A stretch of 57,515 nucleotides of DNA from NCBI RefSeq assembly GCF_030540545.1, contig NZ_JAUNVZ010000006.1, forward strand, positions 113,814 through 171,328, written 5' to 3'. Origin of the DNA: Rothia sp. (in: high G+C Gram-positive bacteria) (GTDB lineage Bacteria > Actinomycetota > Actinomycetes > Actinomycetales > Micrococcaceae). The notes under the pieces are model-generated. The model saw only the letters and a program-made list of their open reading frames with translations. It had not been told where the DNA came from and did no database searches. The position numbers and the translations under genes are program-made. Positions 43,059 to 52,750 of this stretch are shown here, one piece after another. How positions within the stretch are numbered: position 1 is the stretch's first letter; every line of letters begins with the position of its first letter.

Positions 43059-43694
43059 ATGTCTAGCTACATGCCTCTGCCGATTGGTTCCGGCGCGTCG
43101 ACTCCGTCTATGGCGACTGCTCCGGTAGGCGCGCAGGAAGACTACGTATACAACCGTCTGCTGAAGGAACGCATCATCTGGCTCGGCTCCGAGGTGCGCG
43201 ACTCCAACGCAAACCTCATCTGCTCCCAGATGCTGCTGCTCTCCGCCGAAGACCCCGAAGCAGATATCTACCTGTACATTAACTCTCCCGGCGGATCCGT
43301 CACCGCAGGCATGGCAATCTACGACACCATGCAGCTGATCCCCAACGACGTTGTCACCGTCGTTACCGGCATGGCAGCCTCCATGGGTCAGTTCCTGCTC
43401 ACCGCAGGCACCATTGGCAAGCGCTACGCAACCCCTAATGCGCGTATTCTCATGCACCAGCCTCTGGGTGGTATTGGCGGTACCGCATCCGATATCCGCA
43501 CCCAGGCAGAACTGATCCTGGACATGAAGAAGCGCCTGGCAGAAATCACCGCCGAGCGCACCGGTAAGACCCTGGAAACCATCCTCAAGGATAACGACCG
43601 CGACAACTGGTTCACCGCCGAAGAGGGTCTGGAATACGGTTTCTTCGACCACATTGCAACCACTGCGGGCAAGCTTCCCGCCAACGAGAACTAA
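43059..43694 (+). CDS. clpP1: ATP-dependent Clp protease proteolytic subunit 1
   Basis: 211 aa, ATG with GAAAGAGGGAC upstream. Serine protease ring that works with ClpX or ClpC. Nucleophile S108 ([15 protein letters not shown]), H133 ([10 protein letters not shown]), Asp in the DNW region. Actinobacteria need two different ClpP proteins that assemble into mixed rings; clpP2 follows after 13 bp. clpX is not adjacent. Confidence 0.96.
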   Translation: MSSYMPLPIGSGASTPSMATAPVGAQEDYVYNRLLKERIIWLGSEVRDSNANLICSQMLLLSAEDPEADIYLYINSPGGSVTAGMAIYDTMQLIPNDVVTVVTGMAASMGQFLLTAGTIGKRYATPNARILMHQPLGGIGGTASDIRTQAELILDMKKRLAEITAERTGKTLETILKDNDRDNWFTAEEGLEYGFFDHIATTAGKLPANEN

Positions 43695-43707
43695 AGGGGA
43701 GTAAAGA

Positions 43708-44382
43708 ATGAACTACATGCCGCAGGGTATGGCTCCGCAGATGCCGACCAGCCGCTACGTACTGCCCTCCTTCGAGGAACGCACCCCGTACGGTTACAAG
43801 CGCCAGGACCCGTACGCAAAGCTCTTTGAAGACCGCATTATCTTCCTGGGCACCCAGGTGGACGACGCCTCCGCAGATGACATCATGGCTCAGCTGCTCG
43901 TGCTCGAAGCGCAGGACCCCGACCGTGATATCACCCTGTACATTAACTCTCCCGGTGGCTCCTTCACCGCAATGACTGCAATTTACGACACCATGCAGTT
44001 CATCCGCCCGGAGATTCAGACCGTGTGCCTGGGTCAGGCAGCATCCGCAGCAGCAGTGCTGCTGGCAGCCGGCACTCCCGGTAAGCGCCTGGCACTGCCC
44101 AATGCGCGCGTGCTGATTCACCAGCCGGCGCTGAGCGGCCAGCAGGGTGGTCAGGCATCCGATATTGAGATCCACGCTAACGAGGTTATGCGCATGCGTG
44201 AATGGACCGCGCAGACCCTGGCTCTGCACTCCGGCAAGAGCTTTGAGGAAGTTGACCGCTCCATTGAGCGCGATAACATTCTGACCGCTCAGGCAGCACT
44301 GGAGTACGGCCTGGTCGATAAGGTTCTGGCTTCGCGTAAGCTGGTCAAGCCCGCGATCAACACCGCACAGTCTCACGTCTAA
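43708..44382 (+). CDS. clpP2: ATP-dependent Clp protease proteolytic subunit 2
   Basis: 224 aa, ATG with GGGGAG upstream. S113 ([14 protein letters not shown]), H138 ([15 protein letters not shown]). N-terminal [20 protein letters not shown] is typical of ClpP2. In an operon with clpP1; a terminator follows, so clpX, which often comes next, must be elsewhere. Confidence 0.96.
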   Translation: MNYMPQGMAPQMPTSRYVLPSFEERTPYGYKRQDPYAKLFEDRIIFLGTQVDDASADDIMAQLLVLEAQDPDRDITLYINSPGGSFTAMTAIYDTMQFIRPEIQTVCLGQAASAAAVLLAAGTPGKRLALPNARVLIHQPALSGQQGGQASDIEIHANEVMRMREWTAQTLALHSGKSFEEVDRSIERDNILTAQAALEYGLVDKVLASRKLVKPAINTAQSHV

Positions 44383-44404
44383 GATCTCTGAGTAATTTGT
44401 GTCT

Positions 44405-44436
44405 AAAGGCGAGCAGTTATCACACTGCTCGCCTTT
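44405..44436 (+). terminator. Intrinsic terminator after clpP2
   Basis: AAAGGCGAGCAGT / ACTGCTCGCCTTT perfect 13-bp stem with a 6-nt loop. Confidence 0.9.
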
Positions 44437-44475
44437 GGTGTATCTACGCGCTATTTGTCTTAAGAACCACGTGTT

Positions 44476-44709
44476 TTAGAAAGGAAGAGTCTCTTTCCAG
44501 AAGGAGCGCTCCTGCAGATAATTCTCTAACCAGGCGCGATGCTCCGAGCACGCCAGCCAGGTCTTTCGACGCTCCGGCGTGTGAATTTTGGGGTTATTCC
44601 ACAGGATTTTGTATTCTGCGGCTTCTCGGCAGCCTTTACGTGAGCAGATTGACGGTGCTTCAATCTCAGATGGGTTCGCACCGGAGGATAGTGCGCCGAG
44701 CAGGTCCAT
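44476..44709 (-). CDS. Small conserved actinobacterial Cys/Trp-rich protein
   Basis: 77 aa. Two Cys near the start (ICSRKGCREAAEY) and one later (WLACSEHRAWLENYL) with His suggest a metal-binding site. The second half NPKIHTPERRKTWLACSEHR is very conserved in actinobacteria from memory; databases often label such proteins acetone carboxylase, which the length rules out. ATG with AAAGGAT upstream. Antiparallel to its neighbours, between clpP2 and fabG. Function unknown. Confidence 0.75.
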   Translation of the reverse strand: MDLLGALSSGANPSEIEAPSICSRKGCREAAEYKILWNNPKIHTPERRKTWLACSEHRAWLENYLQERSFWKETLPF

Positions 44710-44890
44710 AATTATCCTTTGAGGTAGGGGAGTGTAGCCGATTTAAGTGTAGTACTGACCTGCCTGGAGCGATAGTCTGAAGAATTTTGGGGATATTTTC
44801 AGCTGTGCTTGAAGTTCAGGGTGAGTGTTCGGGGCTAAAAACGCGTAAAATGGTTGGTGACTGTGAAAACCGACCCGAAGGGTAATGCTA

Positions 44891-45607
44891 ATGAGCGAGT
44901 TCACTCCCAAGACCGTGCTGGTCACCGGCGGTAACCGAGGTATTGGTTACGAGATCGCCAAGGAGTTTAAGGCGGCTGGTCACAATGTGTGCGTGACCTA
45001 CCGTAGCGGCGACGCACCTGAAGAGTTCTTCGCTGTTAAGGCTGATGTGCGTGATGCTGAGAGCATTAATGAGGCGTTTAAGACCATTGAGGCTGAGTTT
45101 GGCCCGGTGGAGGTGCTGGTTGCCAATGCCGGTATTACTCGCGATATGCTGCTGATGCGCATGAAGGAAGAGGATTTCACCGAGGTTATTGATACGAACC
45201 TGACCGGTTCTTTCCGCGTGGTCCAGCGTGCAATTAAGGGCATGCTGAAGGTTAAGCGTGGCCGTATTATTCTGGTGTCTTCCGTGGTGGGTCTGTACGG
45301 TTCGCCCGGCCAGGTGAATTACTCCTCCTCGAAGGCTGCTCTGGTGGGCATGGCTCGTTCTATTACTCGTGAGCTGGGTGGCCGTAATATTACGGCGAAT
45401 GTTGTGGCTCCGGGCTTTATTAATACTGAGATGACTGAGGTTCTGCCGGAGGAGACCAAGAAGAATTACTTGGATTCTATCCCCGCGAAGCGTTTCGCTG
45501 AGGCTGTTGAGGTTGCTCGCGTGATTCGCTGGTTGGCTAGCGACGAGGCTGATTATATTTCTGGTGCCGTAATCCCTGTGGATGGCGGCCTGGGTATGGG
45601 TCACTAG
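44891..45607 (+). CDS. fabG: 3-oxoacyl-ACP reductase FabG
   Basis: 238 aa from ATG (MSEFTPKTVLVTGG), spaced 8 bp from GAAGGG; an ATG two codons earlier is too close. NADPH-dependent reductase of fatty acid synthesis. TGGNRGIGYEIA (cofactor), NAGITRDMLLMRM, LVSSVVG (Ser) and YSSSKAALVG (YxxxK) are intact; the ending GGLGMGH is that of mycobacterial FabG1/MabA. Next gene is another SDR, where mycobacteria have inhA. Confidence 0.94.
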   Translation: MSEFTPKTVLVTGGNRGIGYEIAKEFKAAGHNVCVTYRSGDAPEEFFAVKADVRDAESINEAFKTIEAEFGPVEVLVANAGITRDMLLMRMKEEDFTEVIDTNLTGSFRVVQRAIKGMLKVKRGRIILVSSVVGLYGSPGQVNYSSSKAALVGMARSITRELGGRNITANVVAPGFINTEMTEVLPEETKKNYLDSIPAKRFAEAVEVARVIRWLASDEADYISGAVIPVDGGLGMGH

Positions 45608-45675
45608 ACGCGGCGCGCATTCTTCAATTTTTTCGATGCGGGTTTCTCCCGCCTAAGTGTCAAAGGATGATGACT

Positions 45676-46419
45676 ATGGCTGTTTTGGACGGCAAGACTA
45701 TTATTATTACCGGTTCTTCTCGCGGTGTCGGTGCGGATACTGCCCAGATTTTGGCTGCGCAGGGCGCGAATATTGTGGTGAATTACCGCTCCAAGGCTCC
45801 TCGCGCGAACAAGATCGTTAAGAGCATTGAGGAAGCCGGCGGCAAGGCTATTGCTGTGCAGGCTGATGTGACCGTTGAAGCGGATCTGCAGAACCTGGTG
45901 AACACCGCTGTGGAGACTTTCGGCTCTCTGGATTACCTGGTGCTCAACGCTTCGGGTGGTATGGAGACCGGCATGGGTGAGGATTACGCAATGCGTCTGA
46001 ACCGTGACGCGCAGCTGTCTCTGGCTCGTCTGGCTGCTGAGAAGATGAGCGCCGGCGGTCGTATTGTGTTCGTGACCAGCCACCAGGCGCACTTCATTCG
46101 CGAGGTGCCGACCATGGAGGAGTACCAGCCGGTTGCTGAGTCTAAGCGCGCCGGTGAGGACGCTCTGATCGCTGAGATTCCTGCGCTGAGCGAGAAGGGA
46201 CTGTCCCTGGTGGTGGTGTCTGCCGATATGATTGAAGGCACCGTGACCGCAACTCTGCTGAACCGCCTGAACCCGGGTGCTATTGAGGCTCGCCGCGAGG
46301 TTGCCGGTAAGCTGTACACCGTGAACGAGTTCGCTCAGGAAGTGGCGAAGATGGTCACCGCTGAGGTTGAAACCGGTCATATTGAGCTGGTGGGCGGCGC
46401 TCGCGGCTTTATTGACTAG
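45676..46419 (+). CDS. SDR family oxidoreductase with atypical active-site spacing
   Basis: 247 aa from ATG (MAVLDGKTIIITGSSRG), spaced 8 bp from AAAGGA; two earlier ATGs are too close. N-terminal TGSSRGVGADTAQ binds NAD(P). NASGG replaces the usual NAG motif. VTSHQAHF takes the Ser position. The Tyr-Lys pair is Y150 and K157 (EYQPVAESKRAGED), six residues between instead of three. So the classical YxxxK is missing. The length and C-terminus are SDR-like. Its place after fabG suggests a lipid-related step, but the substrate is unknown. Confidence 0.8.
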   Translation: MAVLDGKTIIITGSSRGVGADTAQILAAQGANIVVNYRSKAPRANKIVKSIEEAGGKAIAVQADVTVEADLQNLVNTAVETFGSLDYLVLNASGGMETGMGEDYAMRLNRDAQLSLARLAAEKMSAGGRIVFVTSHQAHFIREVPTMEEYQPVAESKRAGEDALIAEIPALSEKGLSLVVVSADMIEGTVTATLLNRLNPGAIEARREVAGKLYTVNEFAQEVAKMVTAEVETGHIELVGGARGFID

Positions 46420-46455
46420 TCTGTGGCGCACTAATTCTACGAAGAAGAGAAGAAT

Positions 46456-47241
46456 ATGAGTACTGTACTGAATATGCAGCAGGTGGACGTTGTCCGCGGC
46501 GGCGAGAAGATTCTGAATAATATTTCCTGGACCGTGAACGAGGGCGAGCGCTGGGTTGTGCTGGGTCCCAATGGTGCGGGCAAGTCCACCCTGCTGTCTA
46601 TTGCGGCGGCGCGTCTGCATCCGACCTCCGGTGAGGTTGAGCTATTGGACGAGACTCTGGGTGCTGTGGATGTGTTTGAGTTGCGTCCGCGTATTGGTAT
46701 TTCTTCGGCGGCTTCGGCTAAGCAGATCCCGGCGTCTGAAAAGGTTTCCGATGTTGTGGTGACCAGTGCTTATGGTGTTGCCGGTCGCTGGAAGGAAGAG
46801 TACGAGTCTTTTGACGAGGAGCGCGCTACTGAGTTGCTGGCTGAGTGGGGTGTTGAGGATCTTGCCGATCGTGCCTTTGGTTCTCTTTCTGATGGTGAGC
46901 GTAAGCGTGCGCTGATTGCTCGTGCGCTGATGACTGACCCGGAGCTGCTGTTGCTGGACGAGCCGGGCGCGGGCATGGATATTGCCGGTCGTGAGGATCT
47001 GGTGGAGCGCCTGGATGCTCTGGCTGCTGACCCTTATGCTCCTGCGACCGTGCTGATTACTCACCACCTGGAGGAGGTACCGGCTGGTTTTACTCACGCG
47101 CTGCTGCTGCGTGATGGTCAGGTGGTTGCTGCCGGTCCTTTGGCCTCGACCATTACCGAGGCTAATCTTGCCGCTACCTACGGCATGGATTTGGCTCTGA
47201 CTGTGACTGCTGCCGGCCGTTACAACGCGTTTAAGCGCTAA
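46456..47241 (+). CDS. ABC transporter ATP-binding protein
   Basis: 261 aa, ATG with GAAGAGAAG upstream. Walker A GPNGAGKSTLL (about 37-47), signature LSDGERKRALIARAL, Walker B LLLLDEPGAGMD, switch His in LITHHLEE. No permease gene is adjacent. It is similar in layout to YlmA-type stand-alone ATPases. Stop abuts the start of the methyltransferase gene (TAAATG), so translation is probably coupled. Confidence 0.9.
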   Translation: MSTVLNMQQVDVVRGGEKILNNISWTVNEGERWVVLGPNGAGKSTLLSIAAARLHPTSGEVELLDETLGAVDVFELRPRIGISSAASAKQIPASEKVSDVVVTSAYGVAGRWKEEYESFDEERATELLAEWGVEDLADRAFGSLSDGERKRALIARALMTDPELLLLDEPGAGMDIAGREDLVERLDALAADPYAPATVLITHHLEEVPAGFTHALLLRDGQVVAAGPLASTITEANLAATYGMDLALTVTAAGRYNAFKR

Positions 47242-48114
47242 ATGGTTAAGCCTGTTCAGCTCAAACCTGCTGATATTGCGGCTCGTGCGGCGCGCGTGTA
47301 TGCCATGGGTTCTGTGCTTCCTTTGGCTCAGGCGCCTGAGGAGGCGCTGCGTTACTACACTGATTTGACGGATGTGAAGTTGCGCAGTGCCTTAGAGCCG
47401 CAGTGGGGTATTTATATTGCTGAGTCCTCGAAGGTGGTTCGTCGCGCGCTGGCGGCTGGGCATACACCTCTCTCGTTTTTGATGAGTGAGAAGTGGGCGG
47501 ATGATTTGGCTGATGTGCTGGCTGCTCATCCGGATGTTCCCGCGTATGTGGGCAGCGAGTCTGAGTTGGAGTCCGTGACGGGTTTTCATCTGCATCGCGG
47601 TGCTCTGGCGGTGATGGCTCGCCCGGCTCCTGTGCCGCTGGCTGATTTGCTGCAGGGTGCGCGTCGTGTGGCGATCCTTGAAGATATTGTGGACCACACG
47701 AATGTGGGCGCGATTTTCCGTTCTGCGGCCGCCCTGAATGTGGACGCTGTGCTGGTGACTCCGCGCTGTGCCGACCCGCTGTATCGTCGTTCGATTCGCG
47801 TGTCTATGGGTACTGTTTTTCAGGTGCCCTGGGCTCGGTTAGAGTCTTGGCCACAGGACGTGCAGACTTTGCATGAGCTGGGTTTTGTTTCGGCTGCCCT
47901 GGCTCTGGAGGAGGATTCTTTGAGCCTGGATGAGTTGGCTGCTCGTGGAGATGAGAAGCTGGCATTGATTCTTGGTACGGAGGGTCACGGTCTGTCCCGT
48001 AAGACCTTGGCGGCGACGAATCATACGGTGATGATTCCTATGTCTCACGGTGTTGATTCACTCAATGTTGCGGCTGCTTCGGCGGTGGCTTTTTGGGAGA
48101 CTCGCCCGCGGTAA
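47242..48114 (+). CDS. SpoU/TrmH family RNA 2'-O-methyltransferase
   Basis: 290 aa. SPOUT fold methyltransferase of the rRNA/tRNA type. N-terminal substrate-binding half (about 1-130) and C-terminal half with the three SpoU motifs: DHTNVGAIFRSAAAL, LALILGTEGHGLS and IPMSHGVDSLNVAAASAVAFWE. Starts directly after the ABC gene. Target nucleotide is not predictable. Confidence 0.92.
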   Translation: MVKPVQLKPADIAARAARVYAMGSVLPLAQAPEEALRYYTDLTDVKLRSALEPQWGIYIAESSKVVRRALAAGHTPLSFLMSEKWADDLADVLAAHPDVPAYVGSESELESVTGFHLHRGALAVMARPAPVPLADLLQGARRVAILEDIVDHTNVGAIFRSAAALNVDAVLVTPRCADPLYRRSIRVSMGTVFQVPWARLESWPQDVQTLHELGFVSAALALEEDSLSLDELAARGDEKLALILGTEGHGLSRKTLAATNHTVMIPMSHGVDSLNVAAASAVAFWETRPR

Positions 48115-48344
48115 AGGATGCTTTAGCTATGGAAGGGAAGCGTGGGTGGTGCATGTATGGTGCGCCTCTCACGCTTTTCTGTGCTTTTAAGCTCTGTGTC
48201 GGGGCATGGACGGCAAAAAAGTGGTACCCTTAAGTCTTGGTGTGCGCCTCCCGGTGCCACCATCGATGCGCTCATAAGCACATCAGACCTACTCCATCTA
48301 TTTTAGGGTTGCTGGCAAAATCCAGTAACAGAAGAAGGTATATT

Positions 48345-48602
48345 ATGAAGGCAGAAATTCACCCGGAATACCGCCCGGTGCTGTTCCGCGACCTCGCATC
48401 CGGTGAGGTTTTCCTGACCCGTTCGACCATGACTTCCGAGAAGACCGAGAAGTGGGAAGACGGCAACGAGTACCCGATCGTTGAGGTGGAAATTTCCTCC
48501 GCATCGCACCCGTTCTACACCGGTAAGCAGCGCATCATGGACTCCGCAGGTCGCGTCGAGCGCTTCAACGCACGCTTCGCAAACTTCGGCAAGAAGGCAT
48601 AA
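48345..48602 (+). CDS. rpmE2: 50S ribosomal protein L31 type B
   Basis: 85 aa from ATG ([16 protein letters not shown]) with GAAGAAGG upstream. The zinc-binding cysteines of the primary L31 are absent and the C-terminus carries [16 protein letters not shown], which marks the zinc-independent form, usually made under zinc shortage under Zur control. No clear Zur palindrome is seen in the 230-bp upstream gap. Stand-alone gene. Confidence 0.95.
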   Translation: MKAEIHPEYRPVLFRDLASGEVFLTRSTMTSEKTEKWEDGNEYPIVEVEISSASHPFYTGKQRIMDSAGRVERFNARFANFGKKA

Positions 48603-48623
48603 GTTTTCTTGGCTTAGTGAAGC

Positions 48624-48668
48624 TAAACATCCCCGTATCTCGTATCACGAGGTGCGGGGATGTTTATC
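48624..48668 (+). terminator. Intrinsic terminator after rpmE2
   Basis: TAAACATCCCCG / CGGGGATGTTTA stem with an inner CTCGTATCACGAG hairpin. Confidence 0.85.
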
Positions 48669-48865
48669 TCTGTGGGAGAGTGACCGGCCTTTCTATAACG
48701 GGTGAGAAAGGTAATAAAAGCCCTAATTGCAGGCACAGAAACCGTGACCTCCCACTAAAAAGCGTTACAATGAAAGTTCTTAGAGAGCCTGCTGCGCATC
48801 CTCTTTCAATAGTCAAGCACGCAGTGGGCACAGGATTACTCACTGTTTTCAAAGGACTTAAACAT

Positions 48866-50002
48866 ATGAGCGACAAGCTCGATAAAACGGCAGCCGCCGA
48901 GGAGAAACCCAAGAAGAAGTGGCTCAAGCGCATTCTGCTGATTCTGCTGATTCTTCTGCTGGTGATCACTCTCGGTATTGGCTTCTATATCTGGCGTATT
49001 GGCAACATCTGGGATACTCAGACTCAGAAGTTTGACGATAAGAGCATGAGCGATATTCAGGGAGATCTGGATCGTTTGAAGAAGGCAGCGGAAGAGGGCA
49101 AGATTGAAAAGCCCGTGCCCGCAGGCGAACGCGTTAAGGCGACCGACGCCTCCGGCAATGAGGTAGAGATCCCCGCACCGGGCGTTCACGACGTGAAGGA
49201 TAGCGAAGGCACCGATATTCTGCTGCTTGGTAGCGACCAGCGCTTTGGTAGCGAGACCGATTCCTCCGGTGCACGTGCCGACACCATTATGGTTATGCAC
49301 GTTCCCAAGGATGGGCACGGTGTTTACCTGGTCTCGATCATGCGCGATAGCTGGGTAAATATTCCCGGCTTCGGTGCAGCAAAGATTAATGCGGCGCTGA
49401 ACTGGGGCGGTATTGCCCTGCAAATTCAGACCGTGGAGCAGGTCCTCGGCGTCAAGATGGACCACGTTGCCGAAATCGACTTTAATGGTTTCAAGGATTT
49501 GACCAATGCTGTGGGTGGCGTGGATGTGAATGTGACCCGTCCCTTCACCTCCTCCACCGGCGTGTGGACCTACACGCAGGGTATGAACCACATGGATGGT
49601 GCGCAGGCTCTGGCCTTCGTGCGTGAACGCTATGTGTTTGGTGACGGTGACTACCAGCGTGTGCGTAACCAGCGATCCTATCTGCAGGGTCTGGTCAACA
49701 CCATGAAGGCTAAGGGTGCTCTGAGCAATATTGTGGAGTTCCAGAAGGTTGTGGAGTCCCTCTCGCCCTATCTGACCGTGGATTCCGGCCTGAACGCCGG
49801 CGAGATCGTCAATATTGCGCGCCCGGTGATTCAGAAGGGCGTGACCGATATGCATATGATGACCCTGCCGAATGCGGGCCCCGGCTGGTCCTATAACGGC
49901 CAGTCGATTATCGTGGTGGACGATACCGCGGTCTCTGAGCTCTCCGAGGCTCTGCGTACCGACTCCATGCAGTCCTACTCGCCCACCAGTGGTTATAGCT
50001 AA
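48866..50002 (+). CDS. LytR-CpsA-Psr (LCP) family cell wall ligase
   Basis: 378 aa from ATG (MSDKLDKTAAAEE) with AAAGGAC upstream; earlier codons lack a site. Basic cytoplasmic tail, one transmembrane helix (about 20-44), spacer, then the LCP domain (about 118-300). Conserved blocks: TDILLLGSDQR, ARADTIMVMHV (Asp/Arg), SIMRDSWVNIP, KINAALNWGG, LTNAVGGVDVNV, MDGAQALAFVRERYVFGDGDYQRVRNQR. LCP proteins attach teichoic acids, arabinogalactan or other polymers from lipid carriers to peptidoglycan. Polymer here unknown. Single gene with a strong terminator. Confidence 0.93.
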   Translation: MSDKLDKTAAAEEKPKKKWLKRILLILLILLLVITLGIGFYIWRIGNIWDTQTQKFDDKSMSDIQGDLDRLKKAAEEGKIEKPVPAGERVKATDASGNEVEIPAPGVHDVKDSEGTDILLLGSDQRFGSETDSSGARADTIMVMHVPKDGHGVYLVSIMRDSWVNIPGFGAAKINAALNWGGIALQIQTVEQVLGVKMDHVAEIDFNGFKDLTNAVGGVDVNVTRPFTSSTGVWTYTQGMNHMDGAQALAFVRERYVFGDGDYQRVRNQRSYLQGLVNTMKAKGALSNIVEFQKVVESLSPYLTVDSGLNAGEIVNIARPVIQKGVTDMHMMTLPNAGPGWSYNGQSIIVVDDTAVSELSEALRTDSMQSYSPTSGYS

Positions 50003-50340
50003 ACCGCTCGTGGTTCACCGTAGTAGCGTATAACTCTCTGACATGAGAAGAATAGCCAAACCCCGGTTTAATGCACCTATTGCATTGCGCCGGGGTTTGG
50101 CGTATCCTTTAAGACTGGTGTTAATCTCAGTGAAGCTCTATCGACGCAGAGCCAGCGGGAGACACCACTTGCACCCTCGCGGTGCAAGCCACCACCCCTG
50201 TGCCTAAGCGCTGACCCCGAATGAGCCAATCTCGCTAGGTTAGGCGGGCACCGGCATCGAACAGTACTGAAAACGATGACACGGGCTGTGCAGGCGGTGA
50301 GATAGAAGAACCAAGTTGTCGAGATAAGTGAGTCCATAAC
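50003..50340. other. Gene-free stretch with the rplU leader
   Basis: 338 bp. Contains the LCP terminator, a small hairpin CTTGCACC CTCGC GGTGCAAG (50168-50188) and about 150 bp leading to rplU. Other bacteria regulate rplU through leader RNAs; nothing here is specific enough to call one. Confidence 0.5.
50055..50101 (+). terminator. Intrinsic terminator after the LCP gene
   Basis: GCCAAACCCCGG / CCGGGGTTTGGC with an inner AATGCA / TGCATT stem. Confidence 0.85.
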
Positions 50341-50652
50341 GTGGCATACGCAATCGTACGCGCTGGCGGTCGTCAGGAGAAGGTTTCCGTTGGCGACATC
50401 GTAACCCTGGATCGTGTTGCTGGCGAGCCCGGCACCACCATCGAGCTGCCCGTCGTGCTGTTCGTCGACGGTGACAAGGTCATCGCAGACGCAAAGTCCC
50501 TGGCATCCGCTAAGGTAACTGCTGAGAAGATTGAAGACCTGCGCGGTCCGAAGATCGTTATTCAGAAGTACAAGAACAAGACCGGTTACAAGAAGCGTCA
50601 GGGTTTCCGCGCTGAACTGACCACCGTCAAGATCACCGCAGTTTCCGCATAA
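50341..50652 (+). CDS. rplU: 50S ribosomal protein L21
   Basis: 103 aa, GTG start. [19 protein letters not shown] and [20 protein letters not shown] with the basic C-terminal loop are typical. First gene of the conserved rplU-rpmA-obg operon. Confidence 0.97.
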   Translation: MAYAIVRAGGRQEKVSVGDIVTLDRVAGEPGTTIELPVVLFVDGDKVIADAKSLASAKVTAEKIEDLRGPKIVIQKYKNKTGYKKRQGFRAELTTVKITAVSA

Positions 50653-50698
50653 TCACACGAAAACATTCGGATTAACTTTTACCTAAGGTAGGACTGAA

Positions 50699-50956
50699 AT
50701 GGCACATAAGAAGGGCGCTAGCTCCACCCGTAACGGCCGTGACTCGAACCCCCAGTACCTCGGCGTGAAGCGCTACGGCGGTCAGACCGTCAACGCAGGC
50801 GAGATCCTCGTTCGTCAGCGCGGCACCCACTTCCACCCCGGCGTTAATGTTGGCCGCGGTGGCGACGACACCCTGTTCGCTCTGGCAGCAGGCACCGTCG
50901 AATTCGGTACCCGCAAGGGCCGTAAGGTCGTGAACATCCTGGCAGCAGCTGAGTAA
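50699..50956 (+). CDS. rpmA: 50S ribosomal protein L27
   Basis: 85 aa. [17 protein letters not shown] is the mature N-terminus that reaches the peptidyl transferase centre; no Firmicutes-type cleavable extension. 46 bp after rplU, with ACCTAAGGTAGG as ribosome site region. Confidence 0.97.
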   Translation: MAHKKGASSTRNGRDSNPQYLGVKRYGGQTVNAGEILVRQRGTHFHPGVNVGRGGDDTLFALAAGTVEFGTRKGRKVVNILAAAE

Positions 50957-51037
50957 TCAGCCCGTCAGAATCACTGAAGATAAGGGGGTAGGGGCAACTC
51001 TACCCCCTCATCGTATCTGTACATTAAAGGAGAAAAC

Positions 51038-52639
51038 GTGGCAGAATTCGTAGACCGCGTGGTGCTGCACGTATCCGGCGGCAATGGTGGCAACGGATGC
51101 GTATCCGTACGACGCGAAAAATTTAAGCCCCTCGGTGGCCCCAACGGTGGTAACGGTGGCAACGGCGGTGACGTGATCCTGCGCGTGGACAACCAAACCA
51201 CCACCCTGCTGGAGTACCACCACAGCCCCCACCAGCACGCCCCCAACGGCGATATTGGCCGCGGCGATATGCACCACGGCTACAATGGTGAAAACCTGAT
51301 CCTGGGCGTACCCCAGGGCACCGTGGTCAAGGACCGCGAAGGCAATGTGCTCGCCGACCTGCTGCGTGTAGGCGACGAGTACGTGGCAGCACACGGCGGC
51401 ATGGGCGGTCTGGGCAATGCGGCGCTCGCCTCCACCAAGCGTAAGGCACCCGGTTTCGCACTATTGGGCATCCCCGGTGAAGAAGCAGACGTTGTGCTGG
51501 AGCTCAAGTCCATTGCAGACGTAGCTCTGGTGGGCTACCCCTCCGCGGGCAAGTCTTCCCTGATTGCTGCCATTAGCGCCGCACGCCCCAAGATCGCTGA
51601 CTACCCCTTTACCACCCTCATCCCGAACCTGGGCGTGGTGCAGGCAGGCGATGTTCGCTACACCGTGGCGGACGTTCCCGGCCTGATTGAGGGCGCCTCC
51701 GAAGGTCGCGGTCTGGGTCACCGATTCCTGCGCCACGTGGAGCGTTCCAGTGCCCTGGTGCACGTGATTGACTGCGCAACCCTCGAACCCGGTCGCGACC
51801 CGATCAGCGACTTTGAGGTCATTCGCGGCGAACTGGAGAACTACGAGGTTGACCCGACCGCGGGTGTGACCGTTCCCCTGAATGAGCGCCCGCAGATTGT
51901 GGTGCTGAATAAGATTGACGTACCCGAAGCGCGCGAACTGGCGGACTTCGTACGCCCCGAGTTTGAGGCTATGGGCTATAAGGTCTTCGAGATTTCTACC
52001 GCCTCCCACGAGGGTTTGAAGCCCCTGATCTTCGCCATGGCTGCCCTGGTTGAAGAGGACCGTGCCGCTCGCGCAGCAGCCGAGAAGCAGGCACCCGAGG
52101 TTGAGGTTGAAATTATTCGACCCAAGGGTTTCCGTTCCAAGAAGAAGCAGGAATTCTTTATCCGCCGCGAGGAGCGCAACCTGGAGCCGCTCTTCCGCGT
52201 GATCGGTGAGAAGCCCGAGCGTTGGATTCAGCAGACCGACTTTAATAACGATGAGGCTGTGGGTTACCTGGCGGACCGCCTGGCGAAGCTCGGTGTTGAA
52301 GATGAGCTCTTCAAGGCCGGTGCACGCGCCGGTGACGCCGTGGTGATTGGTGAGAACGATAACTCCGTGATCTTCGACTGGGAGCCGACTATGGTTGGCG
52401 GTGCCGAGCTGCTCTCCTCGCCGCGCGGTACCGATGCCCGTCTGGAAGAGATTATTCGCCCCACCCGCGCGCAGAAGCGTGTGGAGTACAAGGAGCGTAT
52501 GGACGCCAAGGCGGAGGCACGCGCCGAGCTGGAGCAGGAGCGCCAGGCAGGCGTGTGGACCGAGTCCGTGGAGTACCGCCGTAAGCTCAAGGAAGGCGCA
52601 GCCGATCTGGATAAGATCGATATGCCCGAAGCTGACTAG
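51038..52639 (+). CDS. obg: Obg/CgtA GTPase
   Basis: 533 aa, GTG start with AAAGGAG upstream. Ribosome-assembly and stress-linked GTPase. Gly-rich Obg fold (about 1-160: [29 protein letters not shown]), G domain (about 160-340: [17 protein letters not shown]), then an OCT domain (about 360-440) and an extra charged C-terminal tail of ~95 residues with [13 protein letters not shown]. Longer than E. coli Obg (390 aa) through the OCT domain and tail, as in other actinobacteria. Confidence 0.96.
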   Translation: MAEFVDRVVLHVSGGNGGNGCVSVRREKFKPLGGPNGGNGGNGGDVILRVDNQTTTLLEYHHSPHQHAPNGDIGRGDMHHGYNGENLILGVPQGTVVKDREGNVLADLLRVGDEYVAAHGGMGGLGNAALASTKRKAPGFALLGIPGEEADVVLELKSIADVALVGYPSAGKSSLIAAISAARPKIADYPFTTLIPNLGVVQAGDVRYTVADVPGLIEGASEGRGLGHRFLRHVERSSALVHVIDCATLEPGRDPISDFEVIRGELENYEVDPTAGVTVPLNERPQIVVLNKIDVPEARELADFVRPEFEAMGYKVFEISTASHEGLKPLIFAMAALVEEDRAARAAAEKQAPEVEVEIIRPKGFRSKKKQEFFIRREERNLEPLFRVIGEKPERWIQQTDFNNDEAVGYLADRLAKLGVEDELFKAGARAGDAVVIGENDNSVIFDWEPTMVGGAELLSSPRGTDARLEEIIRPTRAQKRVEYKERMDAKAEARAELEQERQAGVWTESVEYRRKLKEGAADLDKIDMPEAD

Positions 52640-52696
52640 CACTCTTTTCGCTCTGAACCGGCGGGTTAGCGCTGACCGGCTCTAGGGAATATATGA

Positions 52697-52735
52697 AAAG
52701 CCCCGCGGCTCTCACATTGAGAGCCGCGGGGCTTT
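52697..52735. terminator. Bidirectional intrinsic terminator between obg and the lipoprotein gene
   Basis: AAAGCCCCGCGGCTCTCA and its complement, 18-bp perfect stem with a 3-nt loop, between two convergent genes (obg plus, lipoprotein minus). Confidence 0.93.
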
Positions 52736-52750
52736 GTATAAACCTGCCTG

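Noticed and set aside
44476-44709. Acetone carboxylase annotation for the 77-aa protein
   Set aside because: Acetone carboxylase subunits are far larger or different; the name is a propagated label.
51461-52642. Open minus-strand frame opposite obg
   Set aside because: Antisense shadow of a conserved GTPase; no start site with ribosome binding sequence.
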